Assembly: GCA_964390465.1 (NCBI GenBank)
Contig: CAYMIJ010000002.1
Location: 248,001 to 312,000, forward strand
Length of the DNA stretch: 64,000 nt
Origin: JADZAI01 sp964390465
GTDB taxonomy: Bacteria; Pseudomonadota; Alphaproteobacteria; Micropepsales; Micropepsaceae
Direction of reading: 5' to 3'
Shown: positions 54,344 through 61,754 of the stretch, piece by piece
How positions within the stretch are numbered: the stretch's first letter is position 1
Layout of the letters: each line of letters starts with the position of its first letter
Translations under genes and position numbers: made by a program
Notes under the pieces: generated by a model
Seen by the model: only the letters and a program-made list of their open reading frames with translations
What the model was told of the DNA's origin: nothing
Databases searched by the model: none

Positions 54344-54380
54344 TTTCCAGTCCTTCCATCACGGCTGACGGGATCATTCC

Positions 54381-55370
54381 TTATGGAATGATCCAGCCTG
54401 ATTTGCCTGCGTTCTTCTTCAACAGGTCTGCGGGCAGTTTGCAGGTGTAATCCCCTTCAACATACGAGCCGAGCACATACGGGCCGAAATAGACTTCGGC
54501 CCTGTCCTCATAAATGATCCAGTTCTCGATGCTGCCCACGGCCTCGGCAATGGCCTCAGCATACCCGGCCATTTCCGCATCCAGACCCGCCATCATCTCT
54601 GTTGAGTCGTCAAACTCTGAGTAACGGCGCTTCTTTTCCGCCTTTATGTCGTCCGAGCAGGCGGCACTCAGCGCTTTCTGCGCCTTGGCGTCGAATATCT
54701 CGGCAATCACCGGCGTCTTGCCGGTGCTCATGTTGAACACCATCTGGGTCTGACCGAACATGCCGTGTGCCCCGCCATCATAGCTCGATTCAGACAGGTT
54801 CACGGCGATCAGGTCAGGCGAGGCATAGGTGATTGCTGACGCGGATGAATAGCTGCAATTCTCGCTGACATCATCCACCGGCGCTGTGATGTCTGCGATA
54901 CGCTTGGACATGGCGGCATTGAAGGCCTTGGCGCCCGCGCTGTCTTCGGTCACGAATTTGTGGAGCTGAATCTCGATCTCGCACATGCCCTTTTTTGCGG
55001 CCTGCGAAAACAGGAACGGCATCAGTGGGCCGGTAGCGCCGGGGCCACTGGTGGGCGTGCCGGTGAGGTAGCGGGTGCGCTCGTTGGTCTTTTCGAGGAA
55101 GCAGGCCGGCGTATTCTTGTCATCTGCGCAATAGCCGTCGCGCTGCCCAAGCCAGGCTTTCTGACTGGCTTTCAGTTCTTTCTGCTGGTCGGCGGGCAGC
55201 TTGGCCATCACCGCTGCGTAGGCTGCCGCCATCTCATCGTCAGCAGCTTTCGCCGCTGTATCTGAGCAGATGGTTTTTTCAGCGGCGCTTCTGGCTTTGG
55301 CGCAGTCGAACGCCCATGCGGACGGCACCACGGCCACAAGTGTTGCAGCCATGATGATCAGACGGGACAT
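54381..55370 (-). CDS. Exported LprI-DUF3298 protein (tandem copy 1)
   Basis: 329 residues with signal peptide MSRLIIMAATLVAVVPSAWA. Same plan as its neighbour: FDCAKARSAAEKTICSDTAAKAADDEMAAAY and GQRDGYCADDKNTPACFLEKTNERTRYL (four Cys), then a DUF3298-like domain (YDGGAHGMFGQTQMVFNMSTGKTPVIAEIFD, IIYEDRAEVYFGPYVLGSYVEGDYTC), ending SGWIIP. The first 70 mature residues and the last 50 are highly similar between copies while the middle differs, as expected of an older tandem duplication. It begins 15 bases after the sdhB stop on the same strand. Confidence 0.82.
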   Translation of the reverse strand: MSRLIIMAATLVAVVPSAWAFDCAKARSAAEKTICSDTAAKAADDEMAAAYAAVMAKLPADQQKELKASQKAWLGQRDGYCADDKNTPACFLEKTNERTRYLTGTPTSGPGATGPLMPFLFSQAAKKGMCEIEIQLHKFVTEDSAGAKAFNAAMSKRIADITAPVDDVSENCSYSSASAITYASPDLIAVNLSESSYDGGAHGMFGQTQMVFNMSTGKTPVIAEIFDAKAQKALSAACSDDIKAEKKRRYSEFDDSTEMMAGLDAEMAGYAEAIAEAVGSIENWIIYEDRAEVYFGPYVLGSYVEGDYTCKLPADLLKKNAGKSGWIIP

Positions 55371-55385
55371 CGAGAAACCTTTCGT

Positions 55386-56183
55386 TCAGATGGTCCGCTC
55401 GACCATCATCTTCTTGATCTCTGCGATCGCTTTGGCAGGATTAAGGCCTTTTGGGCACGTATTCGTGCAATTCATGATGGTGTGGCAGCGATAGAGCTTG
55501 AACGGGTCTTCCAGACTGTCCAGCCGCTCGCCTTTGGCTTCGTCGCGGCTGTCGGCCAGCCAGCGATAGGCCTGCAACAGCGCTGCCGGGCCAAGATACT
55601 TGTCGCCGTTCCACCAATAAGACGGGCACGAGGTCGAGCAGCAGGCGCACAGAATGCACTCATAAAGCCCGTCGATCTTGGTGCGCTCTTCCGGGGACTG
55701 CTTCCACTCGGTCACGGGTTCGGCCGAAACCGTCTGCAGATAGGGGCCGATCGAGGCATATTGCGCATAGAACTGCGTGAGATCGGTGACGAGATCCTTC
55801 ACCACCGGCTGTGAAGGCAGCGGATAGACGTTGACGACATCGCCATGCACTTCGTCCATGCCTTTGGTGCAGGCCAGCGCGTTATTGCCGTCGATGTTCA
55901 TGGCGCACGAACCGCACACGCCCTCGCGGCACGAGCGGCGGAAGGTCAGCGTCGGGTCGATATTGTTCTTGATCCACAGAAGGCCATCCAGAACCATCGG
56001 CGCGGTCTGGTCGCGATCCACGAAATAGGTGTCGACCGTCGGGTTGCCCTCATCATCGGGATCGTAGCGATAGACGCGGAACTCTGTCAGGTTCTTCGGC
56101 GTCGATCCATCCGCGTTTTTGGGCTTGTCCCAAACCTTGCCCTTTTTCACCTGTGAATTTTTCGGCAGGCGCAACTGAACCAT
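55386..56183 (-). CDS. sdhB: Succinate dehydrogenase iron-sulfur subunit
   Basis: 265 residues. All three clusters are readable: [2Fe-2S] ligands in SCREGVCGSCAMNIDG...ALAC, [4Fe-4S] in CILCACCSTSCPSYWW, and [3Fe-4S] in CHTIMNCTNTCPKGLNPAKAI. Electron-transfer subunit of complex II at the inner membrane. Normally last in sdhCDAB; here a glycosyltransferase gene on the opposite strand lies directly upstream, so sdhA, sdhC and sdhD must be elsewhere. It has its own 118-base leader and presumably its own promoter. Confidence 0.97.
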   Translation of the reverse strand: MVQLRLPKNSQVKKGKVWDKPKNADGSTPKNLTEFRVYRYDPDDEGNPTVDTYFVDRDQTAPMVLDGLLWIKNNIDPTLTFRRSCREGVCGSCAMNIDGNNALACTKGMDEVHGDVVNVYPLPSQPVVKDLVTDLTQFYAQYASIGPYLQTVSAEPVTEWKQSPEERTKIDGLYECILCACCSTSCPSYWWNGDKYLGPAALLQAYRWLADSRDEAKGERLDSLEDPFKLYRCHTIMNCTNTCPKGLNPAKAIAEIKKMMVERTI

Positions 56184-56283
56184 GGGGGGAAGCTCCCGGC
56201 ATCTGAATAGGGTGGATTCTCAAGCGGTTATTATCGCGCCTCTTTGGCCCTGCCGCCAGCCCCAACTTGCCTTGTACGAGGTC

Positions 56284-56297
56284 TGATCGCTAGATCA
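56284..56297. promoter_or_regulatory. Inverted repeat between sdhB and glycosyltransferase gene
   Basis: TGATC-GCTA-GATCA is a perfect 5-bp inverted repeat with 4-base spacer, the size of a CRP/FNR-type half-site pair but with different bases. It ends 4 bases before the glycosyltransferase ATG and is about 100 bases upstream of sdhB. Confidence 0.3.
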
Positions 56298-56301
56298 TGT
56301 C

Positions 56302-57045
56302 ATGGTCAGTCCCCCCTTTGACGTTCGTGTCATCAGTCTAGCCCGCTCGGCTGACCGTCGGGCGAGTGTCACTCACACCCTTGGGGCGGCAGGCGTGGAT
56401 TTCACCTTCTTTGATGCACTGGACGGCACGCCGGGGCAGGGTGATGCGGCAGACGCCAGGGCAGTTCGGCACAATATCGGGCGCGATCTGGGGTTCGGGG
56501 AATTGGGCTGCTACCGCTCGCATCTGGCTTTGTGGCGCGCATGTGCCGCGTCGCATCAGCCCATGCTGGTGCTGGAGGATGACCTCGCCGCAGACCCTGA
56601 CCTTGCTGAGAGTCTCAACTGGCTAGTCGGGCGGATTGAACGCTACGGCTATGTCCGGCTGGCGGCGCACCACACGGTCAAGGCGCGCGATCTGGATGAA
56701 GCTGGCCCGAACGGGCGACGGTTGGTGCGCCTGTCCAAGGGGCCGTGGAATACGCTGGCCTATGCCATCTCACCGGGGGGGGCGCGCAGGCTTCTGGCCG
56801 GTTGCACGCATATCGTGCGCACGGTTGATGAAGCCATCGACCGTTTCTGGGAACATGGCGTGCTGCCCTATGCCGTGCTGCCTTATCCCATCCGGGTTGA
56901 TGCTGCACATGACTCGCTGATCGACGCAGACATCGTGCGCAAAGGCTGGAAGGCACCATCATGGGCCGAACGCACGCGGCTGAAACTGCGCCGTCACGGC
57001 GACAGCCTCATGCGCCGCTATTTCAATCTCACCCACGGCGGCTGA
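56302..57045 (+). CDS. Family 25 glycosyltransferase
   Basis: 247 residues. GT25 plan (LPS beta-1,4-galactosyltransferase/procollagen type): FDVRVISLARSADRRASVTHTLGAAGVDFTFFDALDG, GELGCYRSHLALWRACAASHQPMLVLEDDL (Asp-rich nucleotide-sugar site), and WNTLAYAISPGGARRLL. Transfers a sugar in LPS core or a similar glycan, at the cytoplasmic side. Its last 17 bases overlap the convergent GT4 gene, so the two glycan genes sit tail to tail. Confidence 0.9.
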   Translation: MVSPPFDVRVISLARSADRRASVTHTLGAAGVDFTFFDALDGTPGQGDAADARAVRHNIGRDLGFGELGCYRSHLALWRACAASHQPMLVLEDDLAADPDLAESLNWLVGRIERYGYVRLAAHHTVKARDLDEAGPNGRRLVRLSKGPWNTLAYAISPGGARRLLAGCTHIVRTVDEAIDRFWEHGVLPYAVLPYPIRVDAAHDSLIDADIVRKGWKAPSWAERTRLKLRRHGDSLMRRYFNLTHGG

Positions 57046-58033
57046 GAACATCCCCATAGAACGCCATCACCTTGGCGCATTGCCCGGCGCGATCAAACGG
57101 CATCATGTCATAGCTCAAGCGCTGCCTGCCATCGCCAACCGCGGCCTCCATCAGACGCGCCAGCCCTTCATGGTCTTCCATCCTGAAAACGCGCGCAGGT
57201 GGCGAAGGCACAAACTCGGTCAGGCTTTCAATATCGGAAATGATAAGCGGCAGCCCGACCTGCATGGCCTCCAGCGCGGCCAGCGGCACCTGTTCAAAGC
57301 GCGAAGGCAGCACGAACAGGTCAAAGGCGCGATAGAGTGCGGGCGCATCGGTGCGATAGCCAAGGATTTTGATGCGCCCATCGCCTGCTGTCAGCCGCTC
57401 GACATCCGCGCGCAGCGGCCCCTCACCGGCCAGCGCCAGCACGGCATCATCCAGTTTCGCCGCGCGAAATGCCCTAACCAGTGTTTGCGGATCTTTCGAA
57501 GGGTGCAATCGCCCCACAAAGCCAATCAGAAATGTGGCGTCGCTGATTCCCAGTTCATTGCGGATGGTGGCCCGCGCATCCGCGCCCGGATCACGCGCCT
57601 CGGGTGCCCAGTTCCAGATGCGCCGCACCAGACCGTCATAATCCCTGATCCGCCCGGCATCGCTGTCGGTCAGCGCGACAACGCCATTCAGCTTTGCATG
57701 CTGGCCCGGCTTGAAGCCGACATGCAGGCTCGCAACGGCAGGTGGTCTTGGTCTGATCGCGCCCACGGTCTTGCAGGCGGCGCTCAGATGACAGTGGATG
57801 ATGTCGGGCTGCACAGCACGGATCAGTCGCGCCATTTGCCAGCGCCGCGCCAGCCAGCCGACACGATGGACCTCAATGCCAGGCACGATCACCTCGGCGA
57901 TGCGGCCCTTGGGATGCACGGCGAAATGCACGTCATGCCCGGCATCTTTCTGAAAGCGTGCAAGGTCGGCGGCATAACGTTCAGAGCCGAACAGCGAGCG
58001 CGTGAAGATGCAGTGCAGGATGCGCAAGGCCAT
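57029..58033 (-). CDS. GT-B (family 4) glycosyltransferase
   Basis: 334 residues from ATG 58033 (MALRILHCIFTRSLFGSERYAADL). GT4 marks: GSERYAADLARFQKDAGHDVHFAV near the N-terminus (acceptor side), FLIGFVGRLHPSKDPQTLVRAFR, and ALYRAFDLFVLPSRFEQVPLAALEAMQVGLPLIISD (the EX7E nucleotide-sugar site). A probable LPS or exopolysaccharide sugar transferase. Its start shares one base with the L,D-transpeptidase stop (TGATG), so the two are translationally coupled. Confidence 0.9.
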   Translation of the reverse strand: MALRILHCIFTRSLFGSERYAADLARFQKDAGHDVHFAVHPKGRIAEVIVPGIEVHRVGWLARRWQMARLIRAVQPDIIHCHLSAACKTVGAIRPRPPAVASLHVGFKPGQHAKLNGVVALTDSDAGRIRDYDGLVRRIWNWAPEARDPGADARATIRNELGISDATFLIGFVGRLHPSKDPQTLVRAFRAAKLDDAVLALAGEGPLRADVERLTAGDGRIKILGYRTDAPALYRAFDLFVLPSRFEQVPLAALEAMQVGLPLIISDIESLTEFVPSPPARVFRMEDHEGLARLMEAAVGDGRQRLSYDMMPFDRAGQCAKVMAFYGDVLSRRG

Positions 58034-58596
58034 CAGCCCAGGCGAATGTCGATCAGGGTGTGGGTGCCAAGCAGCGGCAGCAGGTGTTCCATATCGGCGT
58101 GGCTCACCGCCACGCACCCGGCTGTCGGCGCGTAATCAGGTTTGGCCATGTGGAGGAAAATGGCGCTGCCTTTGCCGGATACTACCGGATCGTCATTGTA
58201 ACCGATGACCACGATCACATCGTAGACATCATCATCGCGCCACAGATTTTCATGGCTGGCGGCATAAGGCAGCTGCACGAAGCGATTATAGCTGGCATCG
58301 CCCGCCGCATCACACCAGCCATCGGTCTTATCGAGCGCACGTATTGGCAGGCCGGTCTGCGGTTCGGTCATCTTGTCGGGCCGGAAGAAGGCTTCACGCA
58401 GGGGCCAGCGGCCAACTGGCGTGCCGCCATCGCCTTCTTTCTTGTCGGTGGTCAGGCCGCTGCGTCCCACGGCGCAGCGCATGGTCAGCGAACCAGCCAT
58501 CAGGCTGAAGCCGCCCGCACCATCGGGCATCACGCGCACCTCGCTCACGCAATGCGCAGCGTTGTCACAAGGGTCTTCGTGAAGCGCGTCTGTCAT
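58033..58596 (-). CDS. YkuD-domain L,D-transpeptidase without signal peptide
   Basis: 187 residues. Catalytic motif near the C-terminus: HMAKPDYAPTAGCVAVS (His ... Gly-Cys). The N-terminal half has CAVGRSGLTTDKKEGDGGTPVGRWPL, usual in the alphaproteobacterial branch. No signal peptide or membrane helix is visible from ATG 58596, yet the substrate (peptidoglycan stems) is normally periplasmic. ribA ends 6 bases upstream and the GT4 gene is coupled downstream. It may be exported in a non-classical way or act on a cytosolic precursor; both are guesses. Confidence 0.85.
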   Translation of the reverse strand: MTDALHEDPCDNAAHCVSEVRVMPDGAGGFSLMAGSLTMRCAVGRSGLTTDKKEGDGGTPVGRWPLREAFFRPDKMTEPQTGLPIRALDKTDGWCDAAGDASYNRFVQLPYAASHENLWRDDDVYDVIVVIGYNDDPVVSGKGSAIFLHMAKPDYAPTAGCVAVSHADMEHLLPLLGTHTLIDIRLG

Positions 58597-58602
58597 GGCA
58601 TC

Positions 58603-59700
58603 TCACAAGGCGTGTCCGGCCTTGGCCTTCTTGGTGGCGAGATAGGCTTCATTGTGCGGGTTGGTGGGAAAGGCATGGGTCACGCGCTCAGCCACGTTGA
58701 TGCCATGGCTCTCCAGCCCCGCCACTTTATCGGGGTTGTTGGTCAACAGGCGCACGCGGGTGAAGCCCAGCGTTTTCAGCATGGTTGCGGCGGGCAGGAA
58801 CAGGCGTTCATCGGCATCAAAGCCAAGCCGCGTATTGGCCTCGATCGTGTCGAAGCCCTGATCCTGCAACTGATAGGCCCGCAGCTTGTTCATCAGCCCG
58901 ATGCCACGGCCTTCCTGCGCCAGATACAGCAGGACACCGCCGCCCCCTTCCGCGATGATGCGTATCGCGCCGCGCAACTGATCGCCGCAGTCGCATTTCA
59001 GCGATCCGATCAGATCGCCGGTGAAGCATTCTGAATGAAGTCGCGCCAGGATCGGACCGGGCGGCGCGGGGGGCGTGCCGTCCGGTGCGCCGATCACGAT
59101 GGCCAGATGTTCTGGTCCGCCCATCGAGGCACGAAAGGCATAGATCTCGCTATGCTCTGCGCCGGCCAGCGGCACGCGGGCATGGGTCACCACCCGAAGC
59201 ATCCCGGCGGCGATTTCGTCATAGGAGTTGATGGCCGCGACCTGCACGCTCTCAAATCCGGCTTTGTCGTCCGGCGCTGCGCTCACCACCACGGCGGGCA
59301 GAAGCCCGGCAAGCTTGGCCAGCTTGACGCCAGCGCCATAGGCCTCTGGCAGAGCGATGCGCAGCGCGTGATAGGGGCCGGACAGTGCGCTGCTAAGGTC
59401 AGCCGTCGGGTCTGTCAGCGCGCGGATGCGTTCCATCGCCCCGCTTTCAGGCAGGTCCAGCGCCACCACACCATCCGTATAAAGGCGTATTTTCAGGGTT
59501 GCTGCCCGAACATGGGTCAGCACGATATGCACCGCCGTCCCTTGCGCCCGCATGGCGGCCAGACGCTCAGCGCTGAGTGTTTCTGCGCCCGCCACGAGGT
59601 GCTGTGTGCCATCTGCTGCGCTGACCAGAACCGGCTCGCCCCGGCGCAGGGCGGCGGCGGCGCGTTCAACCGGCTGGAGGATCGGCAGGCTGCGTTTCAC
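58603..59700 (-). CDS. ribA: GTP cyclohydrolase II with degenerate N-terminal domain
   Basis: 365 residues from GTG 59700. The C-terminal half is RibA: zinc cysteines in RLHSECFTGDLIGSLKCDCGDQL, YLAQEGRGIGLMNKLRAYQLQDQG, FDTIEANTRLGFDADER and VRLLTNNPDKV. The first 165 residues resemble the RibB domain of RibBA (IERAAAALRRGEPVLV-like opening VERAAAALRRGEPVLVS) but lack its acidic DDExRE and DxDR-type catalytic motifs, so DHBP synthase activity is not expected. Opens the riboflavin pathway by converting GTP to the diaminopyrimidine. Confidence 0.93.
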   Translation of the reverse strand: MKRSLPILQPVERAAAALRRGEPVLVSAADGTQHLVAGAETLSAERLAAMRAQGTAVHIVLTHVRAATLKIRLYTDGVVALDLPESGAMERIRALTDPTADLSSALSGPYHALRIALPEAYGAGVKLAKLAGLLPAVVVSAAPDDKAGFESVQVAAINSYDEIAAGMLRVVTHARVPLAGAEHSEIYAFRASMGGPEHLAIVIGAPDGTPPAPPGPILARLHSECFTGDLIGSLKCDCGDQLRGAIRIIAEGGGGVLLYLAQEGRGIGLMNKLRAYQLQDQGFDTIEANTRLGFDADERLFLPAATMLKTLGFTRVRLLTNNPDKVAGLESHGINVAERVTHAFPTNPHNEAYLATKKAKAGHAL

Positions 59701-59781
59701 TGATCGTTACCCAAACCCGTATTATTGCCCGTTCACGTGCCTTTGATGAGGCGGCGGTCACAGTTTGCCCGCAGGATTGCG

Positions 59782-59808
59782 TATAAGATACACCACAATG
59801 TCACAATG
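59782..59808 (+). promoter_or_regulatory. Candidate -10 and direct repeat upstream of response regulator
   Basis: TATAAG (59782-59787) is a good -10 without a clear -35. It is followed by the direct repeat CACAATG (59794-59800) / CACAATG (59802-59808). Activators of the OmpR family bind direct repeats, so autoregulation is possible, though the 8-base period is shorter than usual. Confidence 0.3.
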
Positions 59809-59855
59809 GCGCGAAGCTGGCTCAGCCTGCCCCAGCGCAAAGCAAACAGGGTCCC

Positions 59856-60539
59856 ATGAGCGTGAAGCGCCGCCTTCTTCTGGTCGATGATGACAAGGAC
59901 TTGCGGCAGGCGCTGGCTGAACAGCTTGCTCTGACAGGTGAATTCGAAACGCATGAAGCGCCAACGGGCGCAGCAGGGGTCGAGCAGGCCAGGACCGGCG
60001 GCTTCGATCTTGTCATTCTCGATGTCGGTCTGCCTGATATTGATGGACGCGAAGCCTGTCGTTTGATCCGCAAAGCAGGGGTGAAGACGCCCATTGTCAT
60101 GCTCACGGGTGCCGCTGAAGAAGGCGATCAGGTTCAGGGTCTTGAGGCAGGTGCCAATGACTACGTGACCAAGCCGTTCCGGTTCGCTGTTCTTCTGGCG
60201 CGGGTGCGCGCCCATCTGCGCAGTCATGAACAGAGCGAGGACGCCACCTTCCAGATCGGTCCTTATGCTTTCAAGCCTGCCGCAAAGCTGCTGGTGACCA
60301 AAGACGGCAAGAAGGTTCGGCTGACTGAAAAGGAAACCCTGATCCTCAAATATCTCTATCGTCAGGGCAAAGCCGTGGCGCGCGAAACCCTTCTGCACGA
60401 AGTCTGGGGCTACAATCCGGCGGTGACGACCCACACGCTGGAAACGCATATCTACCGTTTGCGCCAGAAGGTTGAACCTGACGCTGCGCGCGCCACGCTC
60501 ATCATCACTGAAAGCGGCGGCTACAGGCTGAATCCGTGA
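59856..60539 (+). CDS. OmpR/PhoB-type response regulator
   Basis: 227 residues. Receiver domain with acidic pocket LLLVDDD, phospho-acceptor Asp56 (LVILDVGLPD), Thr in MLTGAAEEG and Lys in YVTKPFR. C-terminal winged helix: KVRLTEKETLILKYLYRQGKAVARETLLHEVWGYNPAVTTHTLETHIYRLRQKVEPD. No sensor kinase adjoins it. Start ATG 59856 has AGGG upstream. The metallo-hydrolase gene is coupled by a 4-base GTGA overlap. Confidence 0.93.
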   Translation: MSVKRRLLLVDDDKDLRQALAEQLALTGEFETHEAPTGAAGVEQARTGGFDLVILDVGLPDIDGREACRLIRKAGVKTPIVMLTGAAEEGDQVQGLEAGANDYVTKPFRFAVLLARVRAHLRSHEQSEDATFQIGPYAFKPAAKLLVTKDGKKVRLTEKETLILKYLYRQGKAVARETLLHEVWGYNPAVTTHTLETHIYRLRQKVEPDAARATLIITESGGYRLNP

Positions 60540-61396
60540 CCCGCTTCGATGTCCGCTTCTGGGGTGTGCGCGGCTCCATCGCCTGCGGTGGCGCGGACTA
60601 TGTGGTGTATGGCGGAAACACCTCGTGCATCGAGGTGCGTTGCGCCGATCATCTTCTGATTTTTGATGGGGGCACGGGCATTCGCCCGCTCGGCGACAGT
60701 CTGGGCGGCAGTGGCAGGCTGCAGGCGCCGATTTTCCTCACCCATACCCACTTCGATCATATCTGCGGCCTGCCGTTCTTTCAGCCTTTGTTCGATACGG
60801 ACAATGCCTTTGAAATCTGGTCCGGCCATCTGCAACCGCCACACACGACGCGCGATGCGGTCCACACGCTGATGGGCGCGCCGGTGCTTCCCATTGAACC
60901 TGACGTGTTCTGCGCTGATGTCGTGTTCCGTGATTTCAAACCGGGGTCTGTCATCACGCCACATGACGGCATCGAGATCGCCACGGTCTCCCTCAATCAT
61001 CCCAATGGCGCGACCGGCTATCGCATCAACTTTGATGGCCGTTCGGTCTGCTATCTCACCGATCACGAACACCTGTCAGACGAAGCAGACCCGGACCTGA
61101 CCGAGTTCGTGCGCGGTGCCGATGTGCTGATCTATGACGCCTCCTATACCGACGCCGAATATGCCTTGCGCAAAGGGTGGGGGCATTCCACCTGGCGGGC
61201 CGGCCTGACACTGGCCGCGGCGGGCGGCGTCGGCCTCTATGTGCCGTTCCATCACGATCCGGCGCATGATGATGGTGCCATGGCGGTCATCGAGCTTGAT
61301 GCGGTGGGGGATGCTGCCGTGCTGGGGGTCGATTGTGTCGCCGCCCGCGAAGGCATGGTGATCCACCCCGGTCAGGGCGTTGACGTCAGCGGCTAG
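60536..61396 (+). CDS. Metallo-beta-lactamase-fold hydrolase
   Basis: 286 residues from GTG 60536. Opening RFDVRFWGVRGSIACGGADYVVYGGNTSCIEV and GTGIRPLG are typical of the PhnP/RNase Z-like or phosphodiesterase-like MBL group. Zinc motif HTHFDH at 70-75, then NHPNGATGYRI, CYLTDHEH, IYDASYTDAEY and FHHDPAHDDG. Its fixed link to a response regulator suggests a signalling phosphodiesterase role, but the substrate is unknown. Confidence 0.88.
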   Translation: MTRFDVRFWGVRGSIACGGADYVVYGGNTSCIEVRCADHLLIFDGGTGIRPLGDSLGGSGRLQAPIFLTHTHFDHICGLPFFQPLFDTDNAFEIWSGHLQPPHTTRDAVHTLMGAPVLPIEPDVFCADVVFRDFKPGSVITPHDGIEIATVSLNHPNGATGYRINFDGRSVCYLTDHEHLSDEADPDLTEFVRGADVLIYDASYTDAEYALRKGWGHSTWRAGLTLAAAGGVGLYVPFHHDPAHDDGAMAVIELDAVGDAAVLGVDCVAAREGMVIHPGQGVDVSG

Positions 61397-61754
61397 GCCC
61401 GCTTGAGGTCTTTTGCACCACGCCCCTTCCCTGATCTGAAAATAATCCTATATTCAATGTATCGCGCGCCAGCCTTGCGCGCGGTGTGGGTGATGTGTGG
61501 AACGAGGCCTGATGGATGAACACGCAAGGCATGGTGTATTTTCGGAGCCATTCCCGTTTTTCGCGGTTCAACCCCCTGTCGGCGGCGGGGGGAGGTCAGG
61601 CGAGTTTTGGTATTTTTCCTCAATTCGGGGGTTCAACCGGCATTAAGGCCCTGAAATCTCTCATGTGTGATCTGCATCACGGCGGGATGGGCGGCAACAT
61701 GAGAGGATGAACGCTCGCCGGGGCGGGGGCTCGCTCGATCTGCAGGGTTTTGAT
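61397..61754. other. 358-base gap without a certain gene
   Basis: The first third is locally AT-rich; TTCCCT (61427-61432) and TATATT (61449-61454), 16 bases apart, are a weak promoter candidate for the repeat-protein gene. The 9-base direct repeat GGTTCAACC occurs at 61565 and 61630. A short open frame runs 61516-61710 on the plus strand (listed separately). No tRNA or other structured RNA could be supported. Confidence 0.4.
61516..61710 (+). CDS. Doubtful 64-residue small ORF
   Basis: ATG 61516 has GAGG eight bases upstream, and the stop overlaps an in-frame ATG (61707) of the following gene as ATGA. The peptide is Gly/Ser/Phe-rich with a basic start and MCDLHHGGMGGNMRG at the end. Codon usage is less biased than in neighbours, and I recognise no homologue. 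It may be a leader peptide or chance. Confidence 0.2.
   Translation: MNTQGMVYFRSHSRFSRFNPLSAAGGGQASFGIFPQFGGSTGIKALKSLMCDLHHGGMGGNMRG

Noticed and set aside
57080..58135. 351-codon open frame antisense to the GT4 gene
   Set aside because: The opposite strand encodes an intact GT-B glycosyltransferase with all motifs; this frame has none.
58060..59034. 324-codon open frame antisense to the L,D-transpeptidase and ribA
   Set aside because: It spans two coupled genes on the other strand and is rich in Gly/His/Gln, typical of shadow frames.
61565..61638. Two GGTTCAACC copies resembling tRNA T-loops
   Set aside because: No acceptor, D or anticodon stem could be folded around either copy.
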